A stretch of 31,131 nt of DNA from Pseudomonadota bacterium (lineage in GTDB: Bacteria > Pseudomonadota > Alphaproteobacteria > Rhizobiales > Xanthobacteraceae). Below the pieces are notes generated by a model, which saw nothing but the letters and a program-made list of their open reading frames with translations, searched no databases and was not told where the DNA came from. The translations under genes were made by a program, and so were the position numbers. This document shows, one piece after another, positions 17,858 to 25,875 of the stretch. Each line of letters begins with the position of its first letter. Position 1 is the first letter of the stretch. The stretch spans positions 1 to 31,131 of the forward strand of contig JAJYAH010000008.1 of assembly GCA_021779635.1 (NCBI GenBank). Direction: 5' to 3'.

Positions 17858-18935
17858 GGCCGTGGCCTCCGCCCGGCTGTGCCGGCCCGCCGCCACGGCC
17901 GCGCCAACGCTCCCACAGCCCGACGATGCCGTCCGGAGAGAACAGCACGATGACGAGAAAGCCGAGGCCGATCAGCAGGCGGAAGCGATTGCCGTCGAGC
18001 CCGATCGCGACCAGAAAATCAAGCGTGAAAGTGCGCAGCAGCACAAAAATAAGCGCGCCGATGAACGGACCGATCGGACGGGTGATGCCGCCGACGACGG
18101 CGATAATGAGAATATCGATCGCCCGTTCGACCCCGACTGAGCCGGGCGATATCTGCCGGTAGTTCCAGACCTGCAAGACGCCGGCGAGCGATGCCATGAA
18201 AGAGGCGAACGCATAGGCGGCGACGCGATGCGCATTGACGTTGAATCCGAGTGCTGCCATCCGGCGCGGATTGTCGCGCACGCCCTGCAAGGCCAACCCG
18301 AAAGGTGAGCGCGAGAGATAGCCGACCGCGCCGAAGCAGAGCACCGCGACCGCGAGTATCAGATAATAGAACGGGACATCCGCACGCCAGTCGACGCCCC
18401 AGAAGTGCGGCGTGACGATGGTGTTGATGCCGGTGTGGCCGTTGAAAATGACCCAATTCTGGTTGGTGAAGTAGTAGAACGCCGATGCTATCGCTAGCGT
18501 GATCATGATCGTATAGATGCCTTCGGTTCGCACCGCGAGCGCCCCGCCGATGGTGCCGAACAGCGTCGCCAGGACAATCGCCATCGGGGTCGCCAGCCAC
18601 CACGGCCATCCGAGGCTGATGTTGGCATTGCCGCTGAGACCGAACACCGCCGTCATGTAGCCGGCGAGGCCCGCGATCGTCAGCTGCATCAGGCTGACCA
18701 TGCCGCCATAACCGGCCAGGAACATCAGGCTCAGCGCCACGATGCCGAGAATCAAGGTGGTGCCGAAAATCTCGATCAGGAAAAAGCCGTTGGCGAGCAG
18801 CGGCATGACGAGCAGGATGAAGCCGACGACCCAGGCGGCGGGGTTGCCGAAATCCGGACGAGCAAGGCCGGGCAACGGCGTCGCCGCCGTGGCGACGTTT
18901 TCGGGGTGAAGCCGCGCGTCCTGCGTAATTGACAT
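17850..18935 (-). CDS. livM: LivM-type ABC transporter permease
   Basis: A 361-residue inner-membrane permease with about 8-10 hydrophobic segments from residue 34 onward. The conserved permease loop reads SPFGLALQGVRDNPRRMAAL at about 211-230, the contact region for the ATPase. The C-terminus is a Gly/His-rich tail ([14 protein letters not shown]) of unknown purpose. It begins 2 bases after the livH stop. Together with LivH it forms the channel for a Liv/HAAT importer; these transporters take amino acids, amides, urea or aromatic acids, so the substrate cannot be named. Confidence 0.94.
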   Translation of the reverse strand: MSITQDARLHPENVATAATPLPGLARPDFGNPAAWVVGFILLVMPLLANGFFLIEIFGTTLILGIVALSLMFLAGYGGMVSLMQLTIAGLAGYMTAVFGLSGNANISLGWPWWLATPMAIVLATLFGTIGGALAVRTEGIYTIMITLAIASAFYYFTNQNWVIFNGHTGINTIVTPHFWGVDWRADVPFYYLILAVAVLCFGAVGYLSRSPFGLALQGVRDNPRRMAALGFNVNAHRVAAYAFASFMASLAGVLQVWNYRQISPGSVGVERAIDILIIAVVGGITRPIGPFIGALIFVLLRTFTLDFLVAIGLDGNRFRLLIGLGFLVIVLFSPDGIVGLWERWRGRGGGPAQPGGGHGHG

Positions 18936-18937
18936 GG

Positions 18938-19948
18938 CTAGCGGCCCGCCAGCAGGCCCTGCGGCCGAATGGCCAGCACGAGCACCATGATCAGAAACGT
19001 CACCACGATCGCATAGGTCGGGATGTAGACCGAGCCGAGTTGCTCGGCGAGACCGATGATGAGCGCCCCGAGCGCCGCGCCCGGGATCGACCCCATGCCG
19101 CCGATGATGACGACGACGAGCGAGGCCAGCAGGAACCGGATGTCTTCGCCGGGCGAGATCGACTGAAAGGTACCGCCGACGACACCGGCCATGCCCGCAA
19201 GCCCGGCACCGAGGGCGAACACGAGCACGAACACCAGTTGAATGCGGACGCCCATCGCCGCCAGAATGTCGCGATCATCGACGCCGGCGCGCACGATCAT
19301 GCCGATGCGGGTGCGATTGAGCGCGAGCCACATCGCAACGCCGATCACGACGGAAGCGGCGAAGATCACCAGGCGTACCATCGGGTACGATAGATAGACC
19401 GCCTCACCGGAGGACCTGACGGCGGTAACGAACGGCAGCATGATCGGACCAACCAGCGCGCTCGGTGTTTGAATCTGATAGAAGTCGCCGCCGAAAGCCC
19501 AGAGCATCAGATCGGCAAACACGATCGACAATCCGATTGTCACCATCGTCTGGCGCAGCTCCTGCCCCTCCATGCGGCGGAAGACAAGAATTTGCATGGC
19601 GACGCCGATCAGCGCGACGACGATAAACGCGGCGAAGAAGCTCAGAACCCACGAACCGGTCGCGACGCTTACCGCGTAGCCGACATAGCCGCCGAACAGA
19701 TAGAGCGAGCCGTGCGCGAGATTAACATTGCGCATCAGCCCGAAGATCAAGGTGAAGCCGCTCGCCACCAGGAAATACAGGCCCCCCAGCGTGATGCCGT
19801 TGAAAACGGCATTGAGGAACACTTTCTTCCTGCCGAAGGCGTCCTCGAGGCCCTGCGGCCAGGTCGCGAAAATCAGCCAGAGCACTGCCGCGATCGCGAT
19901 CAGGATGACAAACGACCACAGCGGATTGCGTTCGATGAACCTTGTCAT
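18938..19948 (-). CDS. livH: LivH-type ABC transporter permease
   Basis: A 336-residue permease. After a first membrane helix (about 10-29) and a short loop comes the LivH core beginning NAVFNGITLGGLYFLVASGFT-like at about 46-66, with NVNLAHGSLYLFGGYVG and the ATPase-contact loop LNRTRIGMIVRAGVDDRDILAAMG. The ATG at 19946-19948 has only a poor ribosome-binding site of its own (GGGCGGCAC) and overlaps, as ATGA, the stop of a possible 32-codon leader frame. This suggests that its translation may depend on coupling to that frame. Confidence 0.94.
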   Translation of the reverse strand: MTRFIERNPLWSFVILIAIAAVLWLIFATWPQGLEDAFGRKKVFLNAVFNGITLGGLYFLVASGFTLIFGLMRNVNLAHGSLYLFGGYVGYAVSVATGSWVLSFFAAFIVVALIGVAMQILVFRRMEGQELRQTMVTIGLSIVFADLMLWAFGGDFYQIQTPSALVGPIMLPFVTAVRSSGEAVYLSYPMVRLVIFAASVVIGVAMWLALNRTRIGMIVRAGVDDRDILAAMGVRIQLVFVLVFALGAGLAGMAGVVGGTFQSISPGEDIRFLLASLVVVIIGGMGSIPGAALGALIIGLAEQLGSVYIPTYAIVVTFLIMVLVLAIRPQGLLAGR

Positions 19949-20043
19949 GAGTGCCGCCCGCGCGCGCTCAGGGGCGGGACGCCAGCAAGCACCCGGCCCG
20001 CGCCGGCTGGTGTGCGACGATAGCTTGTCACGTTCGACGCCAT
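19945..20043 (-). CDS. Candidate 32-residue leader peptide coupled to livH
   Basis: A short frame begins at the ATG at 20041-20043, preceded by a purine-rich stretch (GGGGAGGACAAGGG) that is a better ribosome-binding site than the one before livH, and ends in TGA at 19945-19947, overlapping the livH ATG as ATGA. The peptide (MASNVTSYRRTPAGAGRV...) is basic and resembles no family I know. It may exist only to bring ribosomes to livH. It could equally be chance in GC-rich DNA. Confidence 0.35.
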   Translation of the reverse strand: MASNVTSYRRTPAGAGRVLAGVPPLSARGRHS

Positions 20044-20163
20044 CTCGGCCCTTGTCCTCCCCGGGTGCAACGCTGGTCCGCAGTCCGCATCCGCCGCCAT
20101 CTTATCGGACACGCGCGGCTTGGACTTGATCGCCAGTATGCTTTCGCGCGCCGGCTGCGCCGG

Positions 20164-20979
20164 TCAGGCCCTCAGGACCTTGGCGGCGCGCCGATAGTCC
20201 GTTGGGGCCATGCCGACATTGGCGGCAAAGAAGCGCGTGAATCCGCTCTGCGACGAGAACCCGAGGTCGAAGCCGATGTCGGCGATCGACGCTTCGGTGG
20301 CCACCAGCGAATCCAGGGCTTTTTCCATCAGCAGCGTATTGACGTAGAGATGCGGCGTGACACCGGTCTGGGTTCGGAAAAGCTTGTAGAAATGCGGGCG
20401 CGAAAGCCCCGCCTCGCGCGCGATCGCATCGAATTCGATCTCGGCGCCGACGCTTTCCGCCAGCAGCCTGATCGACTTGCGCACGCGAAAGTCGGTCACC
20501 GCAGAGCCACCATGACCGTCCGGCAAGGCGTCGGCCTGGCGCCAGCTTTCTTCGTGGCAGGCATCGATCAGGCTCCGCAACTCGCCATCGAGACCGTCGA
20601 GCGAGGGAGCGCCGCAAACCATGGCCGCCGCCTGCCGGATATTCTTGTCCAGGGTAGCGGTACGCTTGAATTGCGTGCACCCGAACCGCAGGCCACGGAC
20701 GCCCGCGAACCACTCGGCGTTGACGTAGAGCACGAAAAACAGCGCCCCGTTTCCGAGGTCGTTGGGCAGGAAATTGTGCGGTTCCCAGGGATTGACCGCG
20801 ACAACAGTATCTTCGCGGAGCGGCCAGGGGTGCTCGAGCACTTCGATGCAGCCCGGTGTGCCGCCGACATGAAAAATCAGGTGCCCCTCGCGATGCGCGT
20901 GCACGTTGAAGGGACGATTGAGCTGGTAAACAGTCGCGCGACCGAAATGGCCGTGAAAAACGGCAAGAGCCCGACTCAT
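20164..20979 (-). CDS. AraC-family transcriptional regulator
   Basis: A 271-residue regulator with an N-terminal cupin-like effector domain (HAHREGHLIFHVGG at about 27-40, VNPWEPHNF at about 62-70) and two C-terminal AraC helix-turn-helix motifs (about 180-265, including EAGLSRPHFYKLFRTQTGV and DIGFDLGFSSQSGFTRFF). It lies inside the minus-strand run between the binding-protein gene and the permeases, so it probably senses the transported compound and activates this locus. ATG at 20977-20979 has GGGAGGAG upstream. Confidence 0.93.
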   Translation of the reverse strand: MSRALAVFHGHFGRATVYQLNRPFNVHAHREGHLIFHVGGTPGCIEVLEHPWPLREDTVVAVNPWEPHNFLPNDLGNGALFFVLYVNAEWFAGVRGLRFGCTQFKRTATLDKNIRQAAAMVCGAPSLDGLDGELRSLIDACHEESWRQADALPDGHGGSAVTDFRVRKSIRLLAESVGAEIEFDAIAREAGLSRPHFYKLFRTQTGVTPHLYVNTLLMEKALDSLVATEASIADIGFDLGFSSQSGFTRFFAANVGMAPTDYRRAAKVLRA

Positions 20980-21089
20980 GCACTCCTCCCGCGAATTGTG
21001 TCTTATCGTTTTTTATAACGTTGATCATTCGCGGGGAGAATGCAAGTCCGGGTTCGAAAGCAGCATGAAATTCAGGGGCTTGGGGAATG

Positions 21090-21120
21090 GGCGGCCGGCC
21101 CCCAAGGGGTGCCGGCCGCC
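21090..21120 (-). terminator. Strong hairpin after the binding-protein gene
   Basis: Ten bases GGCGGCCGGC (21090-21099) pair perfectly with GCCGGCCGCC (21111-21120), and CCCC/GGGG extends the stem inward around a tiny loop with one unpaired T. It starts 8 bases after the stop of the binding-protein gene. On the minus strand no T-run follows, so it is more likely a transcript-stabilising or attenuating hairpin that leaves more mRNA for the binding protein than for the rest. Read on the plus strand it is followed by GGTTTGTTT, but no plus-strand gene lies before it. Confidence 0.5.
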
Positions 21121-21128
21121 GGTTTGTT

Positions 21129-22379
21129 TCAGTACTTTTTGCACTCGGGAACCGTGCGGCTCGGCAGGCCGATCTTGGAGAACACCGCCGGATCGTAGCC
21201 AAGCGTCTGGTTCACGTTCGGTATGACGCTCACCACCTTGCTGAACAAGGCACCCTTGCCATCATCGACGACTTCGGTGACGAAATTTGTCCCGATCGCC
21301 TGGCGGTTGGAGTCGAGTTTGATTTTCCCATTGGGCGCGTCGATTTCAATCGAAGCGAGTGCCGCCTTCAGCTTGGATTGGTTGTCGCTGAGGTCGCCGT
21401 TGACCTTTCGCAACGCGAGAATCAACGCCATCGTCGAGCCGTAATAATTGGTCGCCAGCAGCGACGGGCTTGGGAAGCGCTTCTCCGGCGGGAAAGCGGC
21501 CTGATAGTCCTTCACGAAAGCTTGCCAGCCCGGATTGTCCCAGGTGTCGGCCTGGCCGCTGGCGGCGATGGTGCCGATCAGCGCCTTCTTGGCGTCACCT
21601 TTCGCCGAAAGGATGGTCTGATCGACCATGATCGAGCCGCCGAGCAAGTGCGCCTTGCCGCCGGCCTGCTGATATTGATTGAGGAAGTTGACGGCGTCCG
21701 CGCCGCCGAGCCCGAGATAGATCGCATCGACGTCGTCGGGCAGCGCGGCGATCACCGAGGCAAAATCCTTGGTCCCGAGCGGGACCCATTGCCGGTTGGT
21801 GACCTTACCGCCGGCGCCGCAGAATTCGAGCACGAGGCCAAAAACCTGGGTGTAGATGAACGAATAGTCCTCGCCCACCGTGGCGATCTTTCGATAACCC
21901 TTGTTTTCATAGGCATATTTGCCGAGGCCGACCTGCCATTGTGCGCCGTCCATGTTGAAGCGGAAGAAGTTCGGCGCCGGATCGACATAGGTGGTTTCCT
22001 GCGCGCCCGACGCGGCGTTGATGAACGTCAGTTCCGGATGCGTCTTGGCGAAATTCTTGACCGCGATGCCTTCGTCGCCTGACAGGGGCGAAAGCAGGAT
22101 CTGCACCTTGTCCTGTTCGATCAGCTTGCGGACGGCGCGCACCGCGGAGTCGGGGGTCGCGTCGGTGGAGGCGATCACGAATTCAAGTTCCTTGTCGCCG
22201 ATCTTGGTGCCGAATTTATTCAATGCGGTCTTAAAGCCGCGGATGCCGTCCTCGCCGAGTACCGTGTAGGTGCCCTCCAAGGTTGCCGTAACACCAACTT
22301 TGATCTTCTCTTGAGCCAAAGCGGCGCCCGTCATAAACAGGCTCGCCAGCGCAACAAGCCCCACACTGCCCTTCAACAT
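21129..22379 (-). CDS. Liv/HAAT-type ABC transporter periplasmic substrate-binding protein
   Basis: A 416-residue type I periplasmic binding protein (LivK/Leu-Ile-Val-binding-like). A signal peptide is visible (KGSVGLVALASLFMTGAALA, cut before QEK). The mature protein starts KIKVGVTATLEGTYTVLGEDGIRGFK, the usual first strand and loop of the family. ATG at 22377-22379 has GGGAGGA upstream; the frame is open to 22424 but that extension would spoil the signal peptide. It is the first gene of the long minus-strand run and the specificity component of the importer. Ligand unknown. Confidence 0.94.
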   Translation of the reverse strand: MLKGSVGLVALASLFMTGAALAQEKIKVGVTATLEGTYTVLGEDGIRGFKTALNKFGTKIGDKELEFVIASTDATPDSAVRAVRKLIEQDKVQILLSPLSGDEGIAVKNFAKTHPELTFINAASGAQETTYVDPAPNFFRFNMDGAQWQVGLGKYAYENKGYRKIATVGEDYSFIYTQVFGLVLEFCGAGGKVTNRQWVPLGTKDFASVIAALPDDVDAIYLGLGGADAVNFLNQYQQAGGKAHLLGGSIMVDQTILSAKGDAKKALIGTIAASGQADTWDNPGWQAFVKDYQAAFPPEKRFPSPSLLATNYYGSTMALILALRKVNGDLSDNQSKLKAALASIEIDAPNGKIKLDSNRQAIGTNFVTEVVDDGKGALFSKVVSVIPNVNQTLGYDPAVFSKIGLPSRTVPECKKY

Positions 22380-22405
22380 AGAAATCCTCCCGTTTCCGTT
22401 TCCTC

Positions 22406-22425
22406 GACGTTCATTGACGTTCATT
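22406..22425. promoter_or_regulatory. Tandem 10-bp repeat before the binding-protein gene
   Basis: GACGTTCATT occurs twice in direct succession (22406-22415 and 22416-22425), 27-46 bases before the ATG of the binding-protein gene. Direct repeats of this spacing (one helical turn) are typical half-sites for AraC-type activators, and an AraC gene is the next gene downstream. No convincing -35/-10 pair was identified next to it. Confidence 0.35.
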
Positions 22426-22671
22426 GCGCGGATAGTTGTACCGACGCGATCTGATCTGTCCGTCGTTTCCGCAGAAGCCGGATATTGCGCGTTGCGCGGG
22501 CGCGCGGATGCAGGGTTACTTTACTGCTAGTCTCATTCTTCGTGCTGCGATGCAGCGAAAAGCCGAGGCGCCGATGCCTGGCTGGCCCCGGATATGGCGG
22601 GCGCGCGCCGCAGCGTGAGGTCGCAGTCGCGTCAACAATGCAGGTGCACGATTGACGGGTGCACAACTAAT

Positions 22672-23832
22672 CTAGGAAGGCCGCACCGGCGCGGGACTTG
22701 TGGAAGCCTTCGCGGGCTTCTTGTCGGCATCCTTGGACCAGGACCGGTAGTAAGCCAGCACCGTCATCATGGCGATGCCAACGGCGCTGACCACAATCTG
22801 CATCCAGACCGTGTTCGACACCTCGACGAGCACAACATGGGCCAGGACCGCCAGGAAGACACCGAAGCAGAATACTTCAAGCGATTGTTGGCCGCACTTG
22901 ATGAGGGGCCGAAAGATCGGCCATTGCAGTCCCGGCCAGTCGCGCGCCATGAACCGCGTGATGAAAAAGGCAAGGATGATGAAATGAAGGAGACGGTAAG
23001 GCGCGAGATTGGTCTTGTCATTGGGGTTGAACGCATCGACCAGCCAGGCGGGCATCAGTTGGGCGAGTTCGGGGAATCGCCCCGCCATCGTCATGACCAT
23101 GGCGAACAGAAGGTAGGCGCCGCCGAGCACGAGCAGCGCGCGCGACCGGATCACCGGCCTCGACTCGATTGAACCGCCGAGCGCGAACCATCCGCCGAAG
23201 ACGAACAGAAGCTGCCAGCAGAATGGGTTGAAATACCACGAGCCGGTCGGATAGGCGTGCAGGTTCCAGCTGAAATGGCGCGCAGCCAGGTAGAGCAGGA
23301 ACGATGCCGCGAGCGTCAGGTTCGGCCGCCGCAGCATCATCCACAGCACCGGCGGGAAAATCACCATCAGCAGGATATAAAGCGGCAACACGTCCATATT
23401 GACGGGTTTGAAGGCGAGGATGAGGCCCTGGTAGAGCGTCTCGGCCGGGTTGTGCATGAACCCGGCGACGTTGAATTCATTTTCCAGGTTTGGATCGTCA
23501 TAGCGCTGAGAGAGGTATCCGATCTCGGCGATATACATCACGAACAGGATGATGTGCGCCACGTAGATCTGCCAGGCGCGCTTGATGAGGCGGGTGCCGC
23601 CGATCACGAACCCGCGCTCGAGCATCATCCGCGCGTAGACGAACGAGGCGGTGTAGCCGGAGATGAAAACGAACAGGTCGGCCGCGTCGCTGAATCCGTA
23701 ATTGCGCTGGGTGATCCAATTGACCGCGTTATTGGGAATGTGGTCGAGAAAGATCGCCCAGTTGGCGAACCCGCGCAGCAGGTCGAGGCGATAGTCGCGA
23801 CCCTTCGGCGGCAGGATGGCCTCTATCGCCAT
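22672..23832 (-). CDS. opgC: OpgC-family membrane protein (glucan succinyltransferase-like)
   Basis: A 386-residue polytopic inner-membrane protein with about ten hydrophobic helices, of the OpgC family that modifies osmoregulated periplasmic glucans with succinyl groups. Family signs are the N-terminal RDYRLDLLRGFANWAIFLDHIPNN (about 12-35) and DAADLFVFISGYTASFVYARMM (about 49-70). Other acyltransferase-3 relatives also fit, but these two blocks are OpgC-like. It ends in a Lys/Pro/Ser-rich cytoplasmic tail. GGAG lies before the ATG at 23830-23832. It is separated from the binding-protein gene by 292 bases and is probably an independent unit. Confidence 0.9.
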   Translation of the reverse strand: MAIEAILPPKGRDYRLDLLRGFANWAIFLDHIPNNAVNWITQRNYGFSDAADLFVFISGYTASFVYARMMLERGFVIGGTRLIKRAWQIYVAHIILFVMYIAEIGYLSQRYDDPNLENEFNVAGFMHNPAETLYQGLILAFKPVNMDVLPLYILLMVIFPPVLWMMLRRPNLTLAASFLLYLAARHFSWNLHAYPTGSWYFNPFCWQLLFVFGGWFALGGSIESRPVIRSRALLVLGGAYLLFAMVMTMAGRFPELAQLMPAWLVDAFNPNDKTNLAPYRLLHFIILAFFITRFMARDWPGLQWPIFRPLIKCGQQSLEVFCFGVFLAVLAHVVLVEVSNTVWMQIVVSAVGIAMMTVLAYYRSWSKDADKKPAKASTSPAPVRPS

Positions 23833-24096
23833 TGTATAGCTCCAACCGACCTCAATGGTGAGATTCCGCCTGCAAGCCTCATGCTTGCTTTATCCAGCAG
23901 ACATCTCTTAATGGTATCATATTTCGATGGCCCGAAGAGATTTTTCCGTGGCCGCCGGCCGCACGCCTTCCGGAGTATTTTCGCCGCCGATATCGCGTGA
24001 CGCCGATAGCTCCCGTAAACTCAAATCCCGAATCAAACGGATGGATGCCTTTGCGGGGACTCCGGTCCGCCATCAAATGCATGAAACGGAGACGAC

Positions 24097-25341
24097 ATGC
24101 CATCCAATGTTTCTTCCTCCAAAGGAAGTATCAGAACGCTTCTTCTTGAAGGCGTGAATGACAGCGCGGTCGAGCTGTTCGTCAGCTCGAACTTTTCAAA
24201 TATCGAGCGCTTGCCAAAGGCCCTCGATGCGAACGGGCTCCTTCAAGCCATCAAGGGGGTCGACCTTCTCGGCATTCGGTCCCGGACACAGCTTACCCAC
24301 GAGGCTTTCGCCGCCGCCGACCGGCTGGTCGCCGTAGGGTGCTTCAGCGTCGGAACAAACCAGGTCGATCTGGATGCGGCGCGTCAACGCGGCATTCCGG
24401 TATTCAATGCGCCGTTCTCCAACACCCGCAGCGTCGCAGAACTGGTGATCGGCGAGATCGTCATGCTGCTTCGGCGGATTTTCCCGCGCTCCTCGGCGGC
24501 TCACAAGGGCGGCTGGGACAAATCGGCGACCGACAGCCACGAGGTGCGCGGCCGGACGCTCGGAATTGTCGGTTATGGCAATATCGGATCGCAGCTCTCG
24601 ACCCTTGCCGAAGGCATGGGCATGAAGGTCATCTACTACGATCACACCGACAGGCTTCGCCACGGCAATACCGAACCTGTCGACAGCCTTCAAAGCCTGC
24701 TGGCTCAAAGTGATATCGTCAGCCTTCATGTTCCGGAAACGCCGGCCACCCATGGCATGATCGGAGAGGCTGAACTCCGCATGATGAAGCGCGGAGCCTA
24801 CCTGATCAACAACAGCCGCGGCACGGTCGTCGACCTTGACGCCCTGTCGCGGGCCCTTCGCGAAGGCCGTCTGGCCGGAGCCGCCCTCGATGTCTTTCCG
24901 GTCGAGCCGTCGTCAAATTCAGACCGCTTCCAAAGTCCGCTGCAAGGCCTGGAAAATGTCATCCTCACACCTCACATCGGCGGTTCGACCGAACAGGCGC
25001 AAGATCGGATCGGCAGGGAAGTGGCCCGCAAGATGATCGACTATTTTGACAGCGGCTCGACCATGGGTGCGGTCAATTTCCCGCAAGTGCAATTGCAGGC
25101 GCGCTCGCTCGGCACCCGATTCTGCCATGTTCATCGCAACGTGCCCGGCATGCTGCGGCGATTGAACGAAGTGTTCCTGCAGCGCGATATCAATATCTTC
25201 GCGCAATATCTGGAGACCGACAAAGAGGTCGGCTACGTTGTGCTAGACGCCGATCTGGCCGGACAGTCCGGTCCCGCAATTCTCGACGAAATTCGCGCGC
25301 TCGACGGCACCATCCGGGCGAGACTGATCTACGAACATTAG
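24097..25341 (+). CDS. serA: D-3-phosphoglycerate dehydrogenase (SerA), ACT-domain type
   Basis: A 414-residue enzyme for the first step of serine synthesis, oxidising 3-phosphoglycerate with NAD. The nucleotide-binding motif GYGNIG is at 159-164. Catalytic residues are Arg241 (NSRGTVVD), Glu270 (DVFPVEP) and His293 (LTPHIGGST). The C-terminal 75 residues form an ACT domain (NVPGMLRRLNEVF), so serine feedback is likely. Length and domain order match the short E. coli-type enzyme rather than the long form common in rhizobia, so this may be a second, accessory serA. The ATG at 24097 has GGAGA upstream. It is divergent from opgC. Confidence 0.93.
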   Translation: MPSNVSSSKGSIRTLLLEGVNDSAVELFVSSNFSNIERLPKALDANGLLQAIKGVDLLGIRSRTQLTHEAFAAADRLVAVGCFSVGTNQVDLDAARQRGIPVFNAPFSNTRSVAELVIGEIVMLLRRIFPRSSAAHKGGWDKSATDSHEVRGRTLGIVGYGNIGSQLSTLAEGMGMKVIYYDHTDRLRHGNTEPVDSLQSLLAQSDIVSLHVPETPATHGMIGEAELRMMKRGAYLINNSRGTVVDLDALSRALREGRLAGAALDVFPVEPSSNSDRFQSPLQGLENVILTPHIGGSTEQAQDRIGREVARKMIDYFDSGSTMGAVNFPQVQLQARSLGTRFCHVHRNVPGMLRRLNEVFLQRDINIFAQYLETDKEVGYVVLDADLAGQSGPAILDEIRALDGTIRARLIYEH

Positions 25342-25402
25342 AGCCTTTGTTTGACGCGTTTTCTTCACGCCAGGCGGCATGCACTTCGCTCGAAAACGCT
25401 CT
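25340..25402. repeat. Imperfect palindrome after serA resembling a dispersed intergenic repeat of Bradyrhizobium relatives
   Basis: AGAGC at 25340-25344 and GCTCT at 25398-25402 enclose GCGTTTTC (25356-25363) and GAAAACGC (25392-25399). The text TTTGACGCGTTTTCTTCACGC followed by CACTTCGCTCGAAAACGCTCT is, from memory, like a common intergenic repeat in Bradyrhizobium and Rhodopseudomonas genomes. The location directly after the serA stop would let it act as a transcript-end hairpin. Confidence 0.5.
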
Positions 25403-25875
25403 GGCCGAGATGCGTCTCGATCCGCACAAGGCAGTCCCACTATCAGGGATTTTCAGAGCGACGCGACCGGAAAATTGAAAAAGAAGATTGGCTTGTTCAT
25501 ACATAATTCAACATCTTAATTCGCTCAATTTTAGCCATTGGGAGCCAAGGTTCCATTCATGGAGCCTGCGGGAGCGCGCCGTTAGCTACCGCGAGGTAGT
25601 ATGGAATCACTGCTCTTGAAGTTTTTGGCCGACTGCCCCGGCTCAGTGTTGTGATCATCACCCGTGCCGGCACATGAGATTACTGGACTTCTTGCGAATT
25701 TGTCCGATCGAGGACCGCAATCGGGGAGCCCTCATCCGCAGAAGAACGCCTGCGTCGCTTTAAATTGCAACGACGATTGGCGCCGCCGGCCGAAATACGG
25801 CTTGGGAATACAGGCTTGGGAAACACAGGCCTGGGTCTACCGGAGCTTAAATTTTGGATTTAGGGTATTTAAATC
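25342..25875. other. Intergenic region between serA and the GGDEF gene
   Basis: About 530 bases without a convincing gene. It starts with a palindromic repeat (listed separately), then an AT-rich stretch (about 25470-25545) that may hold a promoter, though no good -35/-10 pair stands out. A small GNRA hairpin CTACC-GCGA-GGTAG lies at 25586-25599, and three imperfect 14-15 base repeats beginning GGC(T/C)TGGG lie at 25799-25838. Short open frames here (for example 25664-25879) have no recognisable product. Confidence 0.5.

Noticed and set aside
20102..21202. Long minus-strand open frame of 366 codons over the AraC gene
   Set aside because: It is a shadow frame: Arg/Ala/Pro-rich, no domain, while the AraC frame has clear cupin and helix-turn-helix motifs.
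22644..22664. Two GTGCAC palindromes 15 bases apart after opgC
   Set aside because: Six-base palindromes are expected by chance at this GC content and the position after a stop codon does not suggest an operator.
23927..24157. 76-codon plus-strand frame overlapping the serA start
   Set aside because: Overlaps serA in another frame, has no recognisable motif and no good ribosome-binding site.
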